A stretch of 37,323 bases of DNA, from the NCBI GenBank assembly GCA_024641005.1, contig JAHEDX010000038.1:1-37323 (forward strand). The letters run 5' to 3'. The first letter of the stretch is position 1. Every line of letters starts with the position of its first letter. The position numbers and the translations under genes are program-made. Source of the stretch: Acidimicrobiaceae bacterium (GTDB lineage: Bacteria; Actinomycetota; Acidimicrobiia; Acidimicrobiales; Ilumatobacteraceae). This document shows, piece after piece, positions 15,733 to 23,162 of the stretch. The notes below the pieces were generated by a model. The model saw nothing but the letters and a program-made list of their open reading frames with translations, did no database searches and was not told the origin of the DNA.

Positions 15733-17871
15733 GTGAACTCCCGCCCGCCGATCACGTTGCGCGACCTCGCTGCGATCGACGTCGGTCAGTTGAAGGGCGT
15801 GGGCGACAAGAAGCGAGCGTCGCTCGCTGCGTTCGACATCGAGACCGTGCTCGACTTGATCACGACGTATCCGCGGCGTTGGGTCGATCGAACCAACGAG
15901 GCCCGCATCGCCGACCTGGTCCCCGGTCAGGAGGCACTCGTTCTGGTCGCCGTGCGATCGGTCACCAAGCGCACGACGCGCAACCGTCGTTCGATGATCA
16001 CTGCAAATGTGGGTGATGGATCGGGTCGCATGGAGGTCGTGTTCTTCAACCAGCCGTGGCGTGAGCGACAACTCAAGGAGGGCCTGCAGATCGCGCTGTT
16101 CGGCAAGGCCGACACGTACCGGGGCGGCCTCCAGATGTCGAATCCGATCGTCGATCTGATCGGTGATCGCACCGGCAAGATCGTGCCGATCTATCCGCAG
16201 AGCGAGAAGGCGCAGCTCAACACGTGGGAGCTCGCCGGCTGGATCGAGGAGGCGTTGCGACGGTGCCGCGATCGCGGCATCGCCGACCCGGTCCCGGATG
16301 AGATCGTCGCTCGGCTCGGGATGGTCGGGCGCTCGGCCGCGCTCTGGACGATTCACGGCCCTGAGTCGATCCGCGAGAAGGAAGACGCGCGACGACGGTT
16401 GGCGTTCGACGAGCTGCTCCGAGTGCAGCTGGTGCTCGTGCTGCGAAAACGCGAACTCGAGCGTTCGTCGCAGGGCTTGTCCCACGCGGTCGACGGCGAG
16501 CTGGTGCGACGATTCCACGAGGCACTGCCGTACCCGCTCACCGGGGCGCAGGCGCGTGTGATCGCCGAGATCGAACGCGACCTGGTCAGCTCGCATCCGA
16601 TGCACCGGTTGTTGCAGGGCGATGTCGGTTCGGGCAAGACGGTCGTCGCCGTCTCGACACTGTTGGCGGCGGTGCAGGGCGGGCACCAGGGTGCGCTGAT
16701 GGCCCCGACCGAAGTGCTGGCCGAGCAGCACGCAACGGGTGTCCGGGCGTTGCTGGGCGACCTGAAGGTGCCGGATCCGGGCAACCTCTTCGGCGACCGA
16801 CCGCTGCGCGTCGAGCTGCTGACGAATCGCGTCACCGGTTCCGATCGTCGAGACGTGTTGGCCGGGCTGGCCGACGGCAGCGTCGACATCGCGATCGGTA
16901 CCCATGCTCTCATCCAGGAGGGTGTGGAGTTCTCGAGCCTCGGTGCCGTCGTGGTCGACGAGCAACACCGTTTCGGTGTCGAGCAGCGAGCAGCGCTCCG
17001 CGACAAGTCGTCTGGGCACGTGCCCGATGTGCTGGTGATGACCGCCACGCCGATCCCACGTACCGCGGCGATGACGGTCTACGGCGATCTCGACGTCAGC
17101 GTGCTCGACGAGATGCCGCCCGGCCGTACACCGATCCTCACCAAGTGGGCGAACGGACCACTGCTGGAGGTCGAAGTGTGGGCCGACGTGCGCCACGAGA
17201 TCGCCGAGGGTCGCCAGGCCTATGTCGTGTGCCCGCTCATCGACGAGAGCGAGAAGCTCGAGGTGGCCTCGGCCGAAGAGACGTTCCAAAGACTGCTGCT
17301 CGATGAGCTGCACGGACTGAGCATCGGCCTGTTGCACGGCCGTCTGTCACCGGGCGAGAAGCAGATGACGATGGATCTCTTCCGAGCCGGCCAGCTCGAT
17401 GTGCTCGTCGCCACCACCGTGATCGAGGTCGGTGTCGACGTGCCGAACGCGACGATGATGGTGATCCTCGACGCGGACCGTTTCGGTATCGCTCAGCTCC
17501 ATCAGCTGCGTGGACGGGTAGGACGGGGGCAGCATGCGTCGACCTGCTGGCTCGTCACCCAGGAACACGACGCCGACAATGGTGGCAACCCTCGTGTCGA
17601 AGCGCTCGTGGCGTCGACCGATGGATTCGAGCTCGCCGAAGTCGATCTCGACCTGCGCGGCGAGGGCACGCTCATGTCGACCAGCCAGAAGGGTCGCAGC
17701 GATCTCAAGCTCGCATCGCTGCGTCGTGACCGGGAGCTGGTCGCCCTGGCGCGCGAGGCGGCCTTCGAGATCGTCGACGCCGACCCGGGCCTCGTCGACC
17801 ACCCCGTGCTGCGTGACGAACTCGACCTGCTGTTCACCGAAGAGGACGAAGGCTTCCTCGCCAAGAGTTGA
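15733..17871 (+). CDS. recG: ATP-dependent DNA helicase RecG
   Basis: A 712-residue branch-migration helicase that rescues stalled forks. An N-terminal wedge/OB domain (about residues 1-230, with GVGDKKRASLAAF and YPRRWVDR) is followed by SF2 motifs: Walker A GDVGSGKT near residue 300, DEQH box VVDEQHRFG, TATPIPRT, and QLHQLRGRVGRG. The RecG-specific C-terminal part follows with LRGEGTLMSTSQKGRSDLK. GTG 15733 lies 10 bp after the fakA-like stop; the frame is open into that gene, but the N-terminus then would not match. The stop codon lies in a 15-bp tandem repeat that also supplies a second in-frame stop. Confidence 0.94.
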   Translation: MNSRPPITLRDLAAIDVGQLKGVGDKKRASLAAFDIETVLDLITTYPRRWVDRTNEARIADLVPGQEALVLVAVRSVTKRTTRNRRSMITANVGDGSGRMEVVFFNQPWRERQLKEGLQIALFGKADTYRGGLQMSNPIVDLIGDRTGKIVPIYPQSEKAQLNTWELAGWIEEALRRCRDRGIADPVPDEIVARLGMVGRSAALWTIHGPESIREKEDARRRLAFDELLRVQLVLVLRKRELERSSQGLSHAVDGELVRRFHEALPYPLTGAQARVIAEIERDLVSSHPMHRLLQGDVGSGKTVVAVSTLLAAVQGGHQGALMAPTEVLAEQHATGVRALLGDLKVPDPGNLFGDRPLRVELLTNRVTGSDRRDVLAGLADGSVDIAIGTHALIQEGVEFSSLGAVVVDEQHRFGVEQRAALRDKSSGHVPDVLVMTATPIPRTAAMTVYGDLDVSVLDEMPPGRTPILTKWANGPLLEVEVWADVRHEIAEGRQAYVVCPLIDESEKLEVASAEETFQRLLLDELHGLSIGLLHGRLSPGEKQMTMDLFRAGQLDVLVATTVIEVGVDVPNATMMVILDADRFGIAQLHQLRGRVGRGQHASTCWLVTQEHDADNGGNPRVEALVASTDGFELAEVDLDLRGEGTLMSTSQKGRSDLKLASLRRDRELVALAREAAFEIVDADPGLVDHPVLRDELDLLFTEEDEGFLAKS

Positions 17872-17907
17872 GCGGCGAAGAGTTGATGGCCGAAAAGTTG
17901 CGGCGAC
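17863..17907 (+). repeat. three 15-bp direct repeats across the recG stop codon
   Basis: AAGAGTTGA begins at 17863 and 17878, and a diverged copy AAAAGTTGC begins at 17893, an exact 15-bp period. The first copy holds the recG stop TGA (17869-17871) and the second holds an in-frame TGA (17884-17886). Confidence 0.7.
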
Positions 17908-17942
17908 GGGTTCAGCCCGATCTGCCGCGCGTGCCGACGAGC

Positions 17943-17948
17943 TAGCGT
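17943..17948 (+). promoter_or_regulatory. -10 element (TAGCGT) of nth
   Basis: TAGCGT ends 7 bp before ATG 17956. No Shine-Dalgarno is present, consistent with a leaderless nth mRNA separate from recG. Confidence 0.6.
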
Positions 17949-17955
17949 CCGGGCG

Positions 17956-18603
17956 ATGAATCGGCAGGAGAAGGCGGATCGGATCGGGGCGATCCTCGAC
18001 GATCTCTATCCCGAGACTCCGGTGCCGCTCGATCACGTCGACCCGTACACCTTGTTGGTCGCTGTGGCCCTGTCGGCACAAACGACCGACAAGAAGGTCA
18101 ACCAGGTCACCCCAGCCTTGTTCGCTGCGGCCGACACACCCGAGAAGATGGCTGCCCTCGACCCCGACCAGATCCTGTCACTGATCCGGGAGATCGGATT
18201 GGCGCCGACGAAGGCGAGGAATCTCTGGACGGCGGCCAACCAGATCCTCGACGCCGGGGGAGAGGTGATCCCCGATTGGGACTTCCTCGAGTCGTTGGCC
18301 GGAGTCGGGCACAAGACAGCGAGCGTCGTGATGTCACAGGCGTTCGGCGTTCCGGCGTTTGCGGTAGACACCCATATCCATCGGCTCGCGGCGCGATGGG
18401 GCCTGTCGAACGGCACCACGGTCGAGCGCACCGAGCGCGACCTGAAAGCGGTGTTCGATCAGGACACTTGGAACGCCCGCCACCTGCAGATCATCTTCTT
18501 CGGACGCGAGTACTGCCCGGCGTTGCGGCACGATCTGTCGACCTGCCAGATCTGCGGGTGGGCGGCCACCAAGAAACGTGTGCGCGAAGAATCGGCCCGT
18601 TGA
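17956..18603 (+). CDS. nth: endonuclease III (DNA glycosylase/AP lyase) with incomplete cysteine cluster
   Basis: A 215-residue base-excision repair enzyme for oxidised pyrimidines. The helix-hairpin-helix LAGVGHKTASVV and the GVPAFAVDTHIHRL segment carry K120 and D138, at the same numbers as the E. coli catalytic pair. The C-terminal iron-sulfur loop is atypical. E. coli has C-x6-C-x2-C-x5-C, whereas here only C187, C197 and C200 are present (C-x9-C-x2-C) and no fourth Cys occurs before the end. The [4Fe-4S] cluster may be absent or use another ligand. The frame around it is clean, so this is not an obvious sequencing error. The start is supported by the -10 spacing. Confidence 0.92.
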   Translation: MNRQEKADRIGAILDDLYPETPVPLDHVDPYTLLVAVALSAQTTDKKVNQVTPALFAAADTPEKMAALDPDQILSLIREIGLAPTKARNLWTAANQILDAGGEVIPDWDFLESLAGVGHKTASVVMSQAFGVPAFAVDTHIHRLAARWGLSNGTTVERTERDLKAVFDQDTWNARHLQIIFFGREYCPALRHDLSTCQICGWAATKKRVREESAR

Positions 18604-18604
18604 C

Positions 18605-18793
18605 TCAGGCGTCCGGTACGTCTCCGGCAGTCTCGTCGTCCTCGAGCACGAGATCCCATCGGTCGAGGCAATCCTGGCACCGGTAGGCCACGATGTCGCC
18701 GACCAACCACATACGGTCCTCGCGCGGCGGGGTCAGCAGGAACGACCGCCCACCGCAATCGATGCATGTGATCTCTCGGTCGGGTTCCAGCAC
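18605..18793 (-). CDS. 62-residue zinc-ribbon-like small protein
   Basis: A short protein with two CxxC pairs, C10-C13 (TCIDCGG) and C39-C42 (RCQDC), separated by 25 residues. This is the spacing of a treble-clef or zinc-ribbon knuckle pair. The C-terminus is acidic. Function is unknown; such proteins often bind nucleic acid or serve as structural partners. It is convergent with nth (stops 1 bp apart) and divergent from rsmD. The GTG start has CATACT 7 bp upstream on the minus strand, a near match to the TAnnnT hexamer used elsewhere here. Confidence 0.72.
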   Translation of the reverse strand: MLEPDREITCIDCGGRSFLLTPPREDRMWLVGDIVAYRCQDCLDRWDLVLEDDETAGDVPDA

Positions 18794-18800
18794 GCGTCCC

Positions 18801-18806
18801 AGTATG
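18801..18806 (-). promoter_or_regulatory. near-consensus -10 (CATACT) of the zinc-ribbon gene
   Basis: On the minus strand CATACT ends 7 bp before GTG 18793. It has one mismatch to TAnnnT, but its spacing equals that of the better matches in this window. Confidence 0.4.
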
Positions 18807-18824
18807 CCGGGCCGCCCGTCGGCC

Positions 18825-18830
18825 TAGCCT
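18825..18830 (+). promoter_or_regulatory. -10 element (TAGCCT) of rsmD
   Basis: TAGCCT ends 6 bp before ATG 18837. The intervening gagggg abuts the ATG and is too close to act as a Shine-Dalgarno. Confidence 0.55.
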
Positions 18831-18836
18831 GAGGGG

Positions 18837-19403
18837 ATGCGCGTTGTTGCTGGTGAGATGCGGGGCCGTCGGATCGAAGCCCCGCCTGGACTCGACACCC
18901 GACCGACCACCGACATGGTGCGCGAGGCGGTCTTCAACGCGTTGAACAGCCTCGATCTGATTCGTGATGCGATGGTCGCCGATCTGTACGCCGGCAGCGG
19001 TGCGCTCGGCATCGAGGCGTTGTCCCGAGGTGCGGCCCACTGCACCTTCGTCGAGCGGGATCGCGCGGCCCTGCGAACCCTACGTTCCAATGTCGCCGAA
19101 CTCGGTGTCGACGACCGCAGCAAGGTCGTGCCCGGCGATGCGCTCGTGCTGGTGGCCGCGCTCGATGTCGACATCGTGCTGGCGGACCCGCCGTACGACT
19201 TCGACCGATGGCCGGATCTGCTCGCGGCGACCAAGGCCCCCTTCGTGGTCGCCGAGGCGGGACGTCCGCTCGACCGGCTCGATCCCGAGTCGATTCCGGG
19301 CTGGACCGTCACCCGAACCAAGCGCTACGGGCGTACCTGGGTCACCTTCTTCGAACGGTCCGACGACGTGATCGTCGACGGCATCATCCACGACGGCGAA
19401 TGA
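18837..19403 (+). CDS. rsmD: 16S rRNA (guanine966-N2)-methyltransferase RsmD
   Basis: A 188-residue SAM-dependent methyltransferase acting on G966 of 16S rRNA. The N-terminal MRVVAGEMRGRRIEAP and RPTTDMVREAVFNAL are typical of RsmD. SAM motif I is DLYAGSGALGIEALSRGA and the catalytic motif IV is ADPPYDF. Length is normal. It is followed after 22 bp by coaD, a conserved pairing across bacteria. Confidence 0.93.
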   Translation: MRVVAGEMRGRRIEAPPGLDTRPTTDMVREAVFNALNSLDLIRDAMVADLYAGSGALGIEALSRGAAHCTFVERDRAALRTLRSNVAELGVDDRSKVVPGDALVLVAALDVDIVLADPPYDFDRWPDLLAATKAPFVVAEAGRPLDRLDPESIPGWTVTRTKRYGRTWVTFFERSDDVIVDGIIHDGE

Positions 19404-19409
19404 CAGCAC

Positions 19410-19415
19410 TACCGT
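19410..19415 (+). promoter_or_regulatory. candidate -10 element (TACCGT) of coaD
   Basis: TACCGT lies between the rsmD stop and the coaD start, 10 bp before ATG 19426. It could give coaD a transcript of its own with a very short leader. Confidence 0.4.
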
Positions 19416-19425
19416 GTGAGCACCC

Positions 19426-19917
19426 ATGACAACGGTGTTGATCCCCGGCAGCTTCGACCCGCTCCACCTCGGCCACATCGACGTCGTCGACCAGGCGGTG
19501 GAGCTCTTCGGCGATGTCGTGCTCGGGGTGCTCGTCAACTTCGACAAGCCCTCCGGCCTGTTCGCCCCCGACGAGCGCGTCGAGCTGGCCCGAGCCAGCC
19601 TCCCCGGACGTCCCACCGTCACGGTCCGGGCTTTCGGAGGGCTGGCCGTGCAGGCCGCTGCCGAAGTCGGTGCAGAGTTCATCGTCAAGGGTCTCCGTAC
19701 CCCGAACGACTTCGACATCGAGCAGCAGATGGCCCACACGAATCACTCTGTCACCGGGATTCGCACCGTGTTCGTGCCCTGCCGTTCCGACCTCGGATTC
19801 ATCTCCAGCCGGTTCATCCGCGAGATCGCTGCCCACGGAGAGGTGATCGACCATTTGGTCGCTGCGCCCGTGGCGGCGGCTCTGGCCGATAGATTCGCCG
19901 GTCCCTCCCACGAGTGA
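19426..19917 (+). CDS. coaD: pantetheine-phosphate adenylyltransferase
   Basis: A 163-residue nucleotidyltransferase of the penultimate CoA step, converting 4'-phosphopantetheine plus ATP to dephospho-CoA. It has the HxGH-type motif GSFDPLHLGH (H14, H17), the conserved FIVKGLRTPNDFDIEQQMAHTN core (split across the substrate pocket) and the ISSRFIREI motif near the C-terminus. Length matches the family. It follows rsmD, and 13 bp separate it from the SepIVA-like gene. Confidence 0.95.
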   Translation: MTTVLIPGSFDPLHLGHIDVVDQAVELFGDVVLGVLVNFDKPSGLFAPDERVELARASLPGRPTVTVRAFGGLAVQAAAEVGAEFIVKGLRTPNDFDIEQQMAHTNHSVTGIRTVFVPCRSDLGFISSRFIREIAAHGEVIDHLVAAPVAAALADRFAGPSHE

Positions 19918-19930
19918 GGCACTGACTCTC

Positions 19931-20566
19931 ATGACCTACGACGATCGATACGACGACCGCTACAGCGACGATGTCGCCGTCGACGACTACGACGACGACC
20001 TCGACGACGACTATCCCGATCCCAATCAGGGCACGGGGTACGTCGGCGATGCCGAAACCTGGTTGCGGCGTGCCATCGACATCGTGGCGAATGCGCCGAC
20101 GATGCCCTTGTCGTCGTCGCCGCGGATCGACCGCGACGAGGTCGTCGAGTTGCTCGACCGAGCGCTCGCGAGCATGCCCGACGAACTGCGGCAGGCGCGT
20201 TGGATGCTCAAAGAGCGCCAAGAGTTCGTCAACAAGACCAGGCGCGAGGCCAACGAGATGCTGGAGGCAGCTCGGGTGCAGGCCGAGCGCATGGTGCAAC
20301 GCACCGAGGTCGTGCGCGCTGCCGAGTCACGCGCCCGACAGGTCGTCGAGACCGCCGAGAGCGATGCGCGACGGTTGCGCCTCGAGACCGAGGATTTCCT
20401 CGATCAACGCCTCGCCAGCTTCGAGATCCTGCTCGACCGTCTCGGAAAGACGGTCGCCGCAGGTCGCCAGAAGTTGTCGATCGGCAATGCCGGCGAACAT
20501 CTCCCGACGACGCATGTCGACAGCGAGGACGACCTGACGAACGGCTTCTTCGACCAGGATCGCTGA
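19931..20566 (+). CDS. SepIVA/DivIVA-like coiled-coil protein with acidic N-terminus
   Basis: A 211-residue protein. Residues 1-35 are strongly acidic with repeated Asp/Tyr (DDRYDDRYSDD, then DDDLDDDYPD). A conserved short domain (IDRDEVVELLDRALASMPDELRQARWMLKERQEFV) leads into an Ala/Glu/Arg-rich coiled coil (about residues 90-165) and an end with FLDQRLASFEILLDRLGKTV. This order matches my recollection of mycobacterial SepIVA (Rv2927c), an essential septum-associated factor. The genomic position directly before a DUF177 gene matches too. It is also similar in composition to ATP synthase b-type coiled coils, but there is no membrane segment. A role in septation or envelope growth is inferred. 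Confidence 0.75.
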   Translation: MTYDDRYDDRYSDDVAVDDYDDDLDDDYPDPNQGTGYVGDAETWLRRAIDIVANAPTMPLSSSPRIDRDEVVELLDRALASMPDELRQARWMLKERQEFVNKTRREANEMLEAARVQAERMVQRTEVVRAAESRARQVVETAESDARRLRLETEDFLDQRLASFEILLDRLGKTVAAGRQKLSIGNAGEHLPTTHVDSEDDLTNGFFDQDR

Positions 20567-20579
20567 GCTGGGGCCGAAC

Positions 20580-21095
20580 ATGCCATCGAACCCGCTGCAC
20601 GTGCTTCGGCTGAACGCCCGCGAGATGCTGCGTCAGCCGGGCACTCGACGCCAGATCCGCGCCGACCTCGACGCCGTCGATCTCCATGTTGTCGACGCCC
20701 GAATCGCTGGTTCGGTGGGTGTCGAGCTCGATGCAGTGTCCAACGTCGACGGCGTGGTCGTCGCCGGAACGATCTCGACTCCCTGGCAGGTCCCATGTCG
20801 ACGTTGCCTTGCCGATGTCGCCGGCACAGCTCGGATCACGGTCGACGAGCTGTACCAGGACCATCTCAGCGACGAGGACGCTTATCAGATCGAGGGCGAT
20901 CAGATCGACATGGCTCCGGCGATCCGTGAGTACGTACTGCTCGAGCTCCCGGAAGGCCCTCTGTGCAGGGACGACTGCGCCGGGATCTGCCCGATCTGCG
21001 GTATCGACCGCAACCGGGCCACATGCGATTGCGACACCGAGGTGCGCGATGATCGTTGGGCCGCTCTCGACGCGCTCGAATTCGACGACGACTGA
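20580..21095 (+). CDS. DUF177/YceD family protein
   Basis: A 171-residue member of the YceD (DUF177) family, found next to rpmF in most bacteria and linked to 23S rRNA and L32 biogenesis. It has the mid-protein PCRRCL pair and the C-terminal cysteine cluster CRDDCAGICPICGIDRNRATCDCD (broken by a few other residues), which probably binds zinc. It starts 13 bp after the SepIVA-like gene and is followed by rpmF after a 217-bp gap with its own promoter-like hexamers. Confidence 0.88.
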   Translation: MPSNPLHVLRLNAREMLRQPGTRRQIRADLDAVDLHVVDARIAGSVGVELDAVSNVDGVVVAGTISTPWQVPCRRCLADVAGTARITVDELYQDHLSDEDAYQIEGDQIDMAPAIREYVLLELPEGPLCRDDCAGICPICGIDRNRATCDCDTEVRDDRWAALDALEFDDD

Positions 21096-21274
21096 TCGAT
21101 CGGCGGATTCCTCGACCGTCTCTCCACTCGGCCAATCGTTCGATCGCCGGTGAGGATCGGACCGGCGATCGGTTTGTCGGCCCGCCGAGTTCGAAGGCGT
21201 TCGCGCCGGGCACGTTCGTTCTGGGTGCTCGTGCCGATAGCCTGGCGCAGCCGTTCGTGCAACTGCACGGCACA

Positions 21275-21280
21275 TACTCT
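21275..21280 (+). promoter_or_regulatory. candidate -10 element (TACTCT) of rpmF
   Basis: TACTCT lies 32 bp before GTG 21313, with a GGAG ribosome binding site (21302-21305) between them. A second hexamer TAGCCT at 21238-21243 could be an alternative. Otherwise the 217-bp gap from 21096 shows no gene. Confidence 0.4.
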
Positions 21281-21312
21281 GATCATCAGATCTCGATCGC
21301 TGGAGACCCACG

Positions 21313-21492
21313 GTGGCCGTTCCGAAGAAGAAGAAATCGAAATCCAAGAGCCGCAGCACACGCGCCGCAGCCTGGAAGCTCGGTACCCCGAGCCGCAGCC
21401 TTTGCCCGCGTTGTGGCAACGCGAAGACCCCTCACACGGTGTGTCCTTCGTGCGGGTGGTACAAGGACCGCGTCGTCATCGACGTCGGCTGA
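21313..21492 (+). CDS. rpmF: 50S ribosomal protein L32
   Basis: A 59-residue protein. MAVPKKKKSKSKSRSTRAA is the hallmark L32 N-terminus, followed by a zinc ribbon with C31-C34 (LCPRCGN) and C44-C47 (VCPSCGWYKDR). The start is GTG, with GGAG 7 bp upstream. It lies between DUF177 and plsX, the conserved yceD-rpmF-plsX order. The frame is short and easily missed. Confidence 0.95.
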   Translation: MAVPKKKKSKSKSRSTRAAAWKLGTPSRSLCPRCGNAKTPHTVCPSCGWYKDRVVIDVG

Positions 21493-21511
21493 CCGGGGTT
21501 CCTGACTGAAC

Positions 21512-22510
21512 ATGTTGCCCATTGCGGTCGACGCAATGGGCGGCGACCACGCACCGCACGCAATCGTTGCCGGTGCGAGAGCCGCCGCTGCTGCGGGCAC
21601 TCCGATCGTGCTCGTCGGGCCGCCCGATCTGCGCGATCGCGTCGATATCGGCGACCTTGCGCTCATCGAGGCCAGCGAGGTCATCGAGATGGACGAGGAC
21701 GGTGGCAAAGCCGTCCGCCGCAAGAAGGACTCGACGCTCGTGCGCGCCGCTGAGGCGGTTCGCGATGGCGAAGCTTCTGCAATGATCTCCGCCGGCAACA
21801 CCGGCGCCACGATGGCCTCGGCATTGCTGCGCATGGGTCGGATCAAGGGCGTCAACCGGCCCGCCATCGCAACGGTCATCCCGGTTCCGGGCGGTCGACC
21901 GACGATCTTGCTCGATGCCGGCGCCAATGCCGAGGTGCAGGCCGAATGGATGGTGCAGTTCGCCCAGATGGGTTCGGTCTTCTCCCGGTACCGATTCGGC
22001 GTCGAGTCGCCCAGGGTCGGTCTGCTGTCGATCGGCGAAGAGCCGGGCAAGGGCGACCAGCTTCGTAAAGAGACGTACCCACTGCTCGTCGCTGCGGCCG
22101 AGCACGGGGATCTGAACTTCATCGGCAATGTCGAGGGTCGCGACGTGATGACCGACGCTGCCGACGTGATCGTGGCCGACGGCTTCACCGGCAATGTGGT
22201 GTTGAAAACTCTCGAGGGCGGGCTCAAAGCCGTGATCGGCGCCCTGCTCGGTGCCTTCGGCTCGGCGCCCGAATACAAACAGCACGCTGATGCCTTGATG
22301 CCGGCGCTGCTGCCGATCTACGAGATGCTCGACCCCGAAACCTATGGCGGCGCGATGTTGTTGGGCGTCGACGGCGTGTGCATCATCTCGCACGGCTCGT
22401 CGAGCGAGCGAGCGATCGTGAACGCCATCTCGGTCGCCCGCGAGATGGTCGAAGCCGACGTGGTCGGCGAGATCACGACGGCCATCCGCCCACCGGCCGA
22501 CGACGCCTGA
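21512..22510 (+). CDS. plsX: phosphate acyltransferase PlsX
   Basis: A 332-residue peripheral membrane enzyme that converts acyl-ACP to acyl-phosphate for phosphatidic acid synthesis. It has the N-terminal IAVDAMGGDHAP signature, SAGNTGATMASALLRMGRIKGVNRPA, and the C-terminal GGAMLLGVDGVCIISHGSS. It is 19 bp after rpmF. It functionally connects to acpP downstream and possibly to the fakA-like kinase upstream, which supplies acyl-phosphate from exogenous fatty acids in other bacteria. Confidence 0.95.
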   Translation: MLPIAVDAMGGDHAPHAIVAGARAAAAAGTPIVLVGPPDLRDRVDIGDLALIEASEVIEMDEDGGKAVRRKKDSTLVRAAEAVRDGEASAMISAGNTGATMASALLRMGRIKGVNRPAIATVIPVPGGRPTILLDAGANAEVQAEWMVQFAQMGSVFSRYRFGVESPRVGLLSIGEEPGKGDQLRKETYPLLVAAAEHGDLNFIGNVEGRDVMTDAADVIVADGFTGNVVLKTLEGGLKAVIGALLGAFGSAPEYKQHADALMPALLPIYEMLDPETYGGAMLLGVDGVCIISHGSSSERAIVNAISVAREMVEADVVGEITTAIRPPADDA

Positions 22511-22545
22511 CCGGCATCGACGGTCCCGCGTCCGGCCGCACCGGA

Positions 22546-23121
22546 TCAGCTTGGGCGTCCTTGGTGGCGCGTGAGCCAGAGCACCGTCGCCGAGCCGATC
22601 GCGCCGCCCGTGCTCGACAGCACGAGGTCGCCGATGGTGTCGTCGTAGGTGAGTCCCAGTCCGGCCGTGCCCAACTGTTGGACCAGCCATTCGGCCGCCT
22701 CCCACCAGATGATCGCCACGGCCCCCAGGCCATAGGCCACGGTCCAGATCGTGAGCCTGTCGAGCGCTGTGCGCAGCAGGCCGAGCGTGATGCCGGCCGT
22801 CAACAAGACCCAGTTCACCGTGTGCAGCACGTCGTCGGTGACATCGAACGAGTTGTAGAAGTTGAATGCATTCCCGAGCGTGTCGAGCAGGAACGGAGCG
22901 ACGACGCAGGCGTCGACGAGGTACGGATAGGGAGCCGGTCTACCGCGGAGCCTCCAACCGACCGGTACGACCGCCAACGGCAGCAGGTAGAAGGGCGCCC
23001 GGAAGGCCATGCCCTTGCCGTCGAACTGGGGCAGCCCGGGAAACGCCACGCTGAACGCGATCGCCACGACGAGCGTGACTCTGACCGTCCACAGGATCAC
23101 TTGCTGGTACCGCTGGGTCAT
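22546..23121 (-). CDS. YjdF (DUF2238)-like polytopic membrane protein
   Basis: About 191 residues with five to six membrane segments. The pattern of TDDVLHTVNW, then WWEAAEWL, then YDDTIGDLVLSSTGGAIGS resembles the DxxxH / E-E / D-GD-GA layout of E. coli YjdF-type (DUF2238) proteins, but identity looks low and the assignment is tentative. It is the only minus-strand gene in this stretch and splits plsX from acpP. The start is ATG 23121 or the adjoining GTG 23124; I see no clear -10 or Shine-Dalgarno for it. Function is unknown. Confidence 0.65.
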   Translation of the reverse strand: MTQRYQQVILWTVRVTLVVAIAFSVAFPGLPQFDGKGMAFRAPFYLLPLAVVPVGWRLRGRPAPYPYLVDACVVAPFLLDTLGNAFNFYNSFDVTDDVLHTVNWVLLTAGITLGLLRTALDRLTIWTVAYGLGAVAIIWWEAAEWLVQQLGTAGLGLTYDDTIGDLVLSSTGGAIGSATVLWLTRHQGRPS

Positions 23122-23149
23122 CACACAACCCTGGCACAGCCGAGCGGGG

Positions 23150-23155
23150 TAACAT
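23150..23155 (+). promoter_or_regulatory. -10 element (TAACAT) of acpP
   Basis: TAACAT ends 7 bp before GTG 23163, with no Shine-Dalgarno between, consistent with a leaderless transcript for acpP-rnc. Confidence 0.6.
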
Positions 23156-23162
23156 CAGACCC

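Noticed and set aside
15586..17337. A 583-residue open frame on the minus strand opposite recG
   Set aside because: RecG motifs are complete on the plus strand; the antisense product is His/Arg/Gln-rich low-complexity sequence.
21096..21312. A small gene in the gap before rpmF
   Set aside because: The open frames there are Arg/Ser-rich with no start signal, and the region holds promoter-like hexamers instead.
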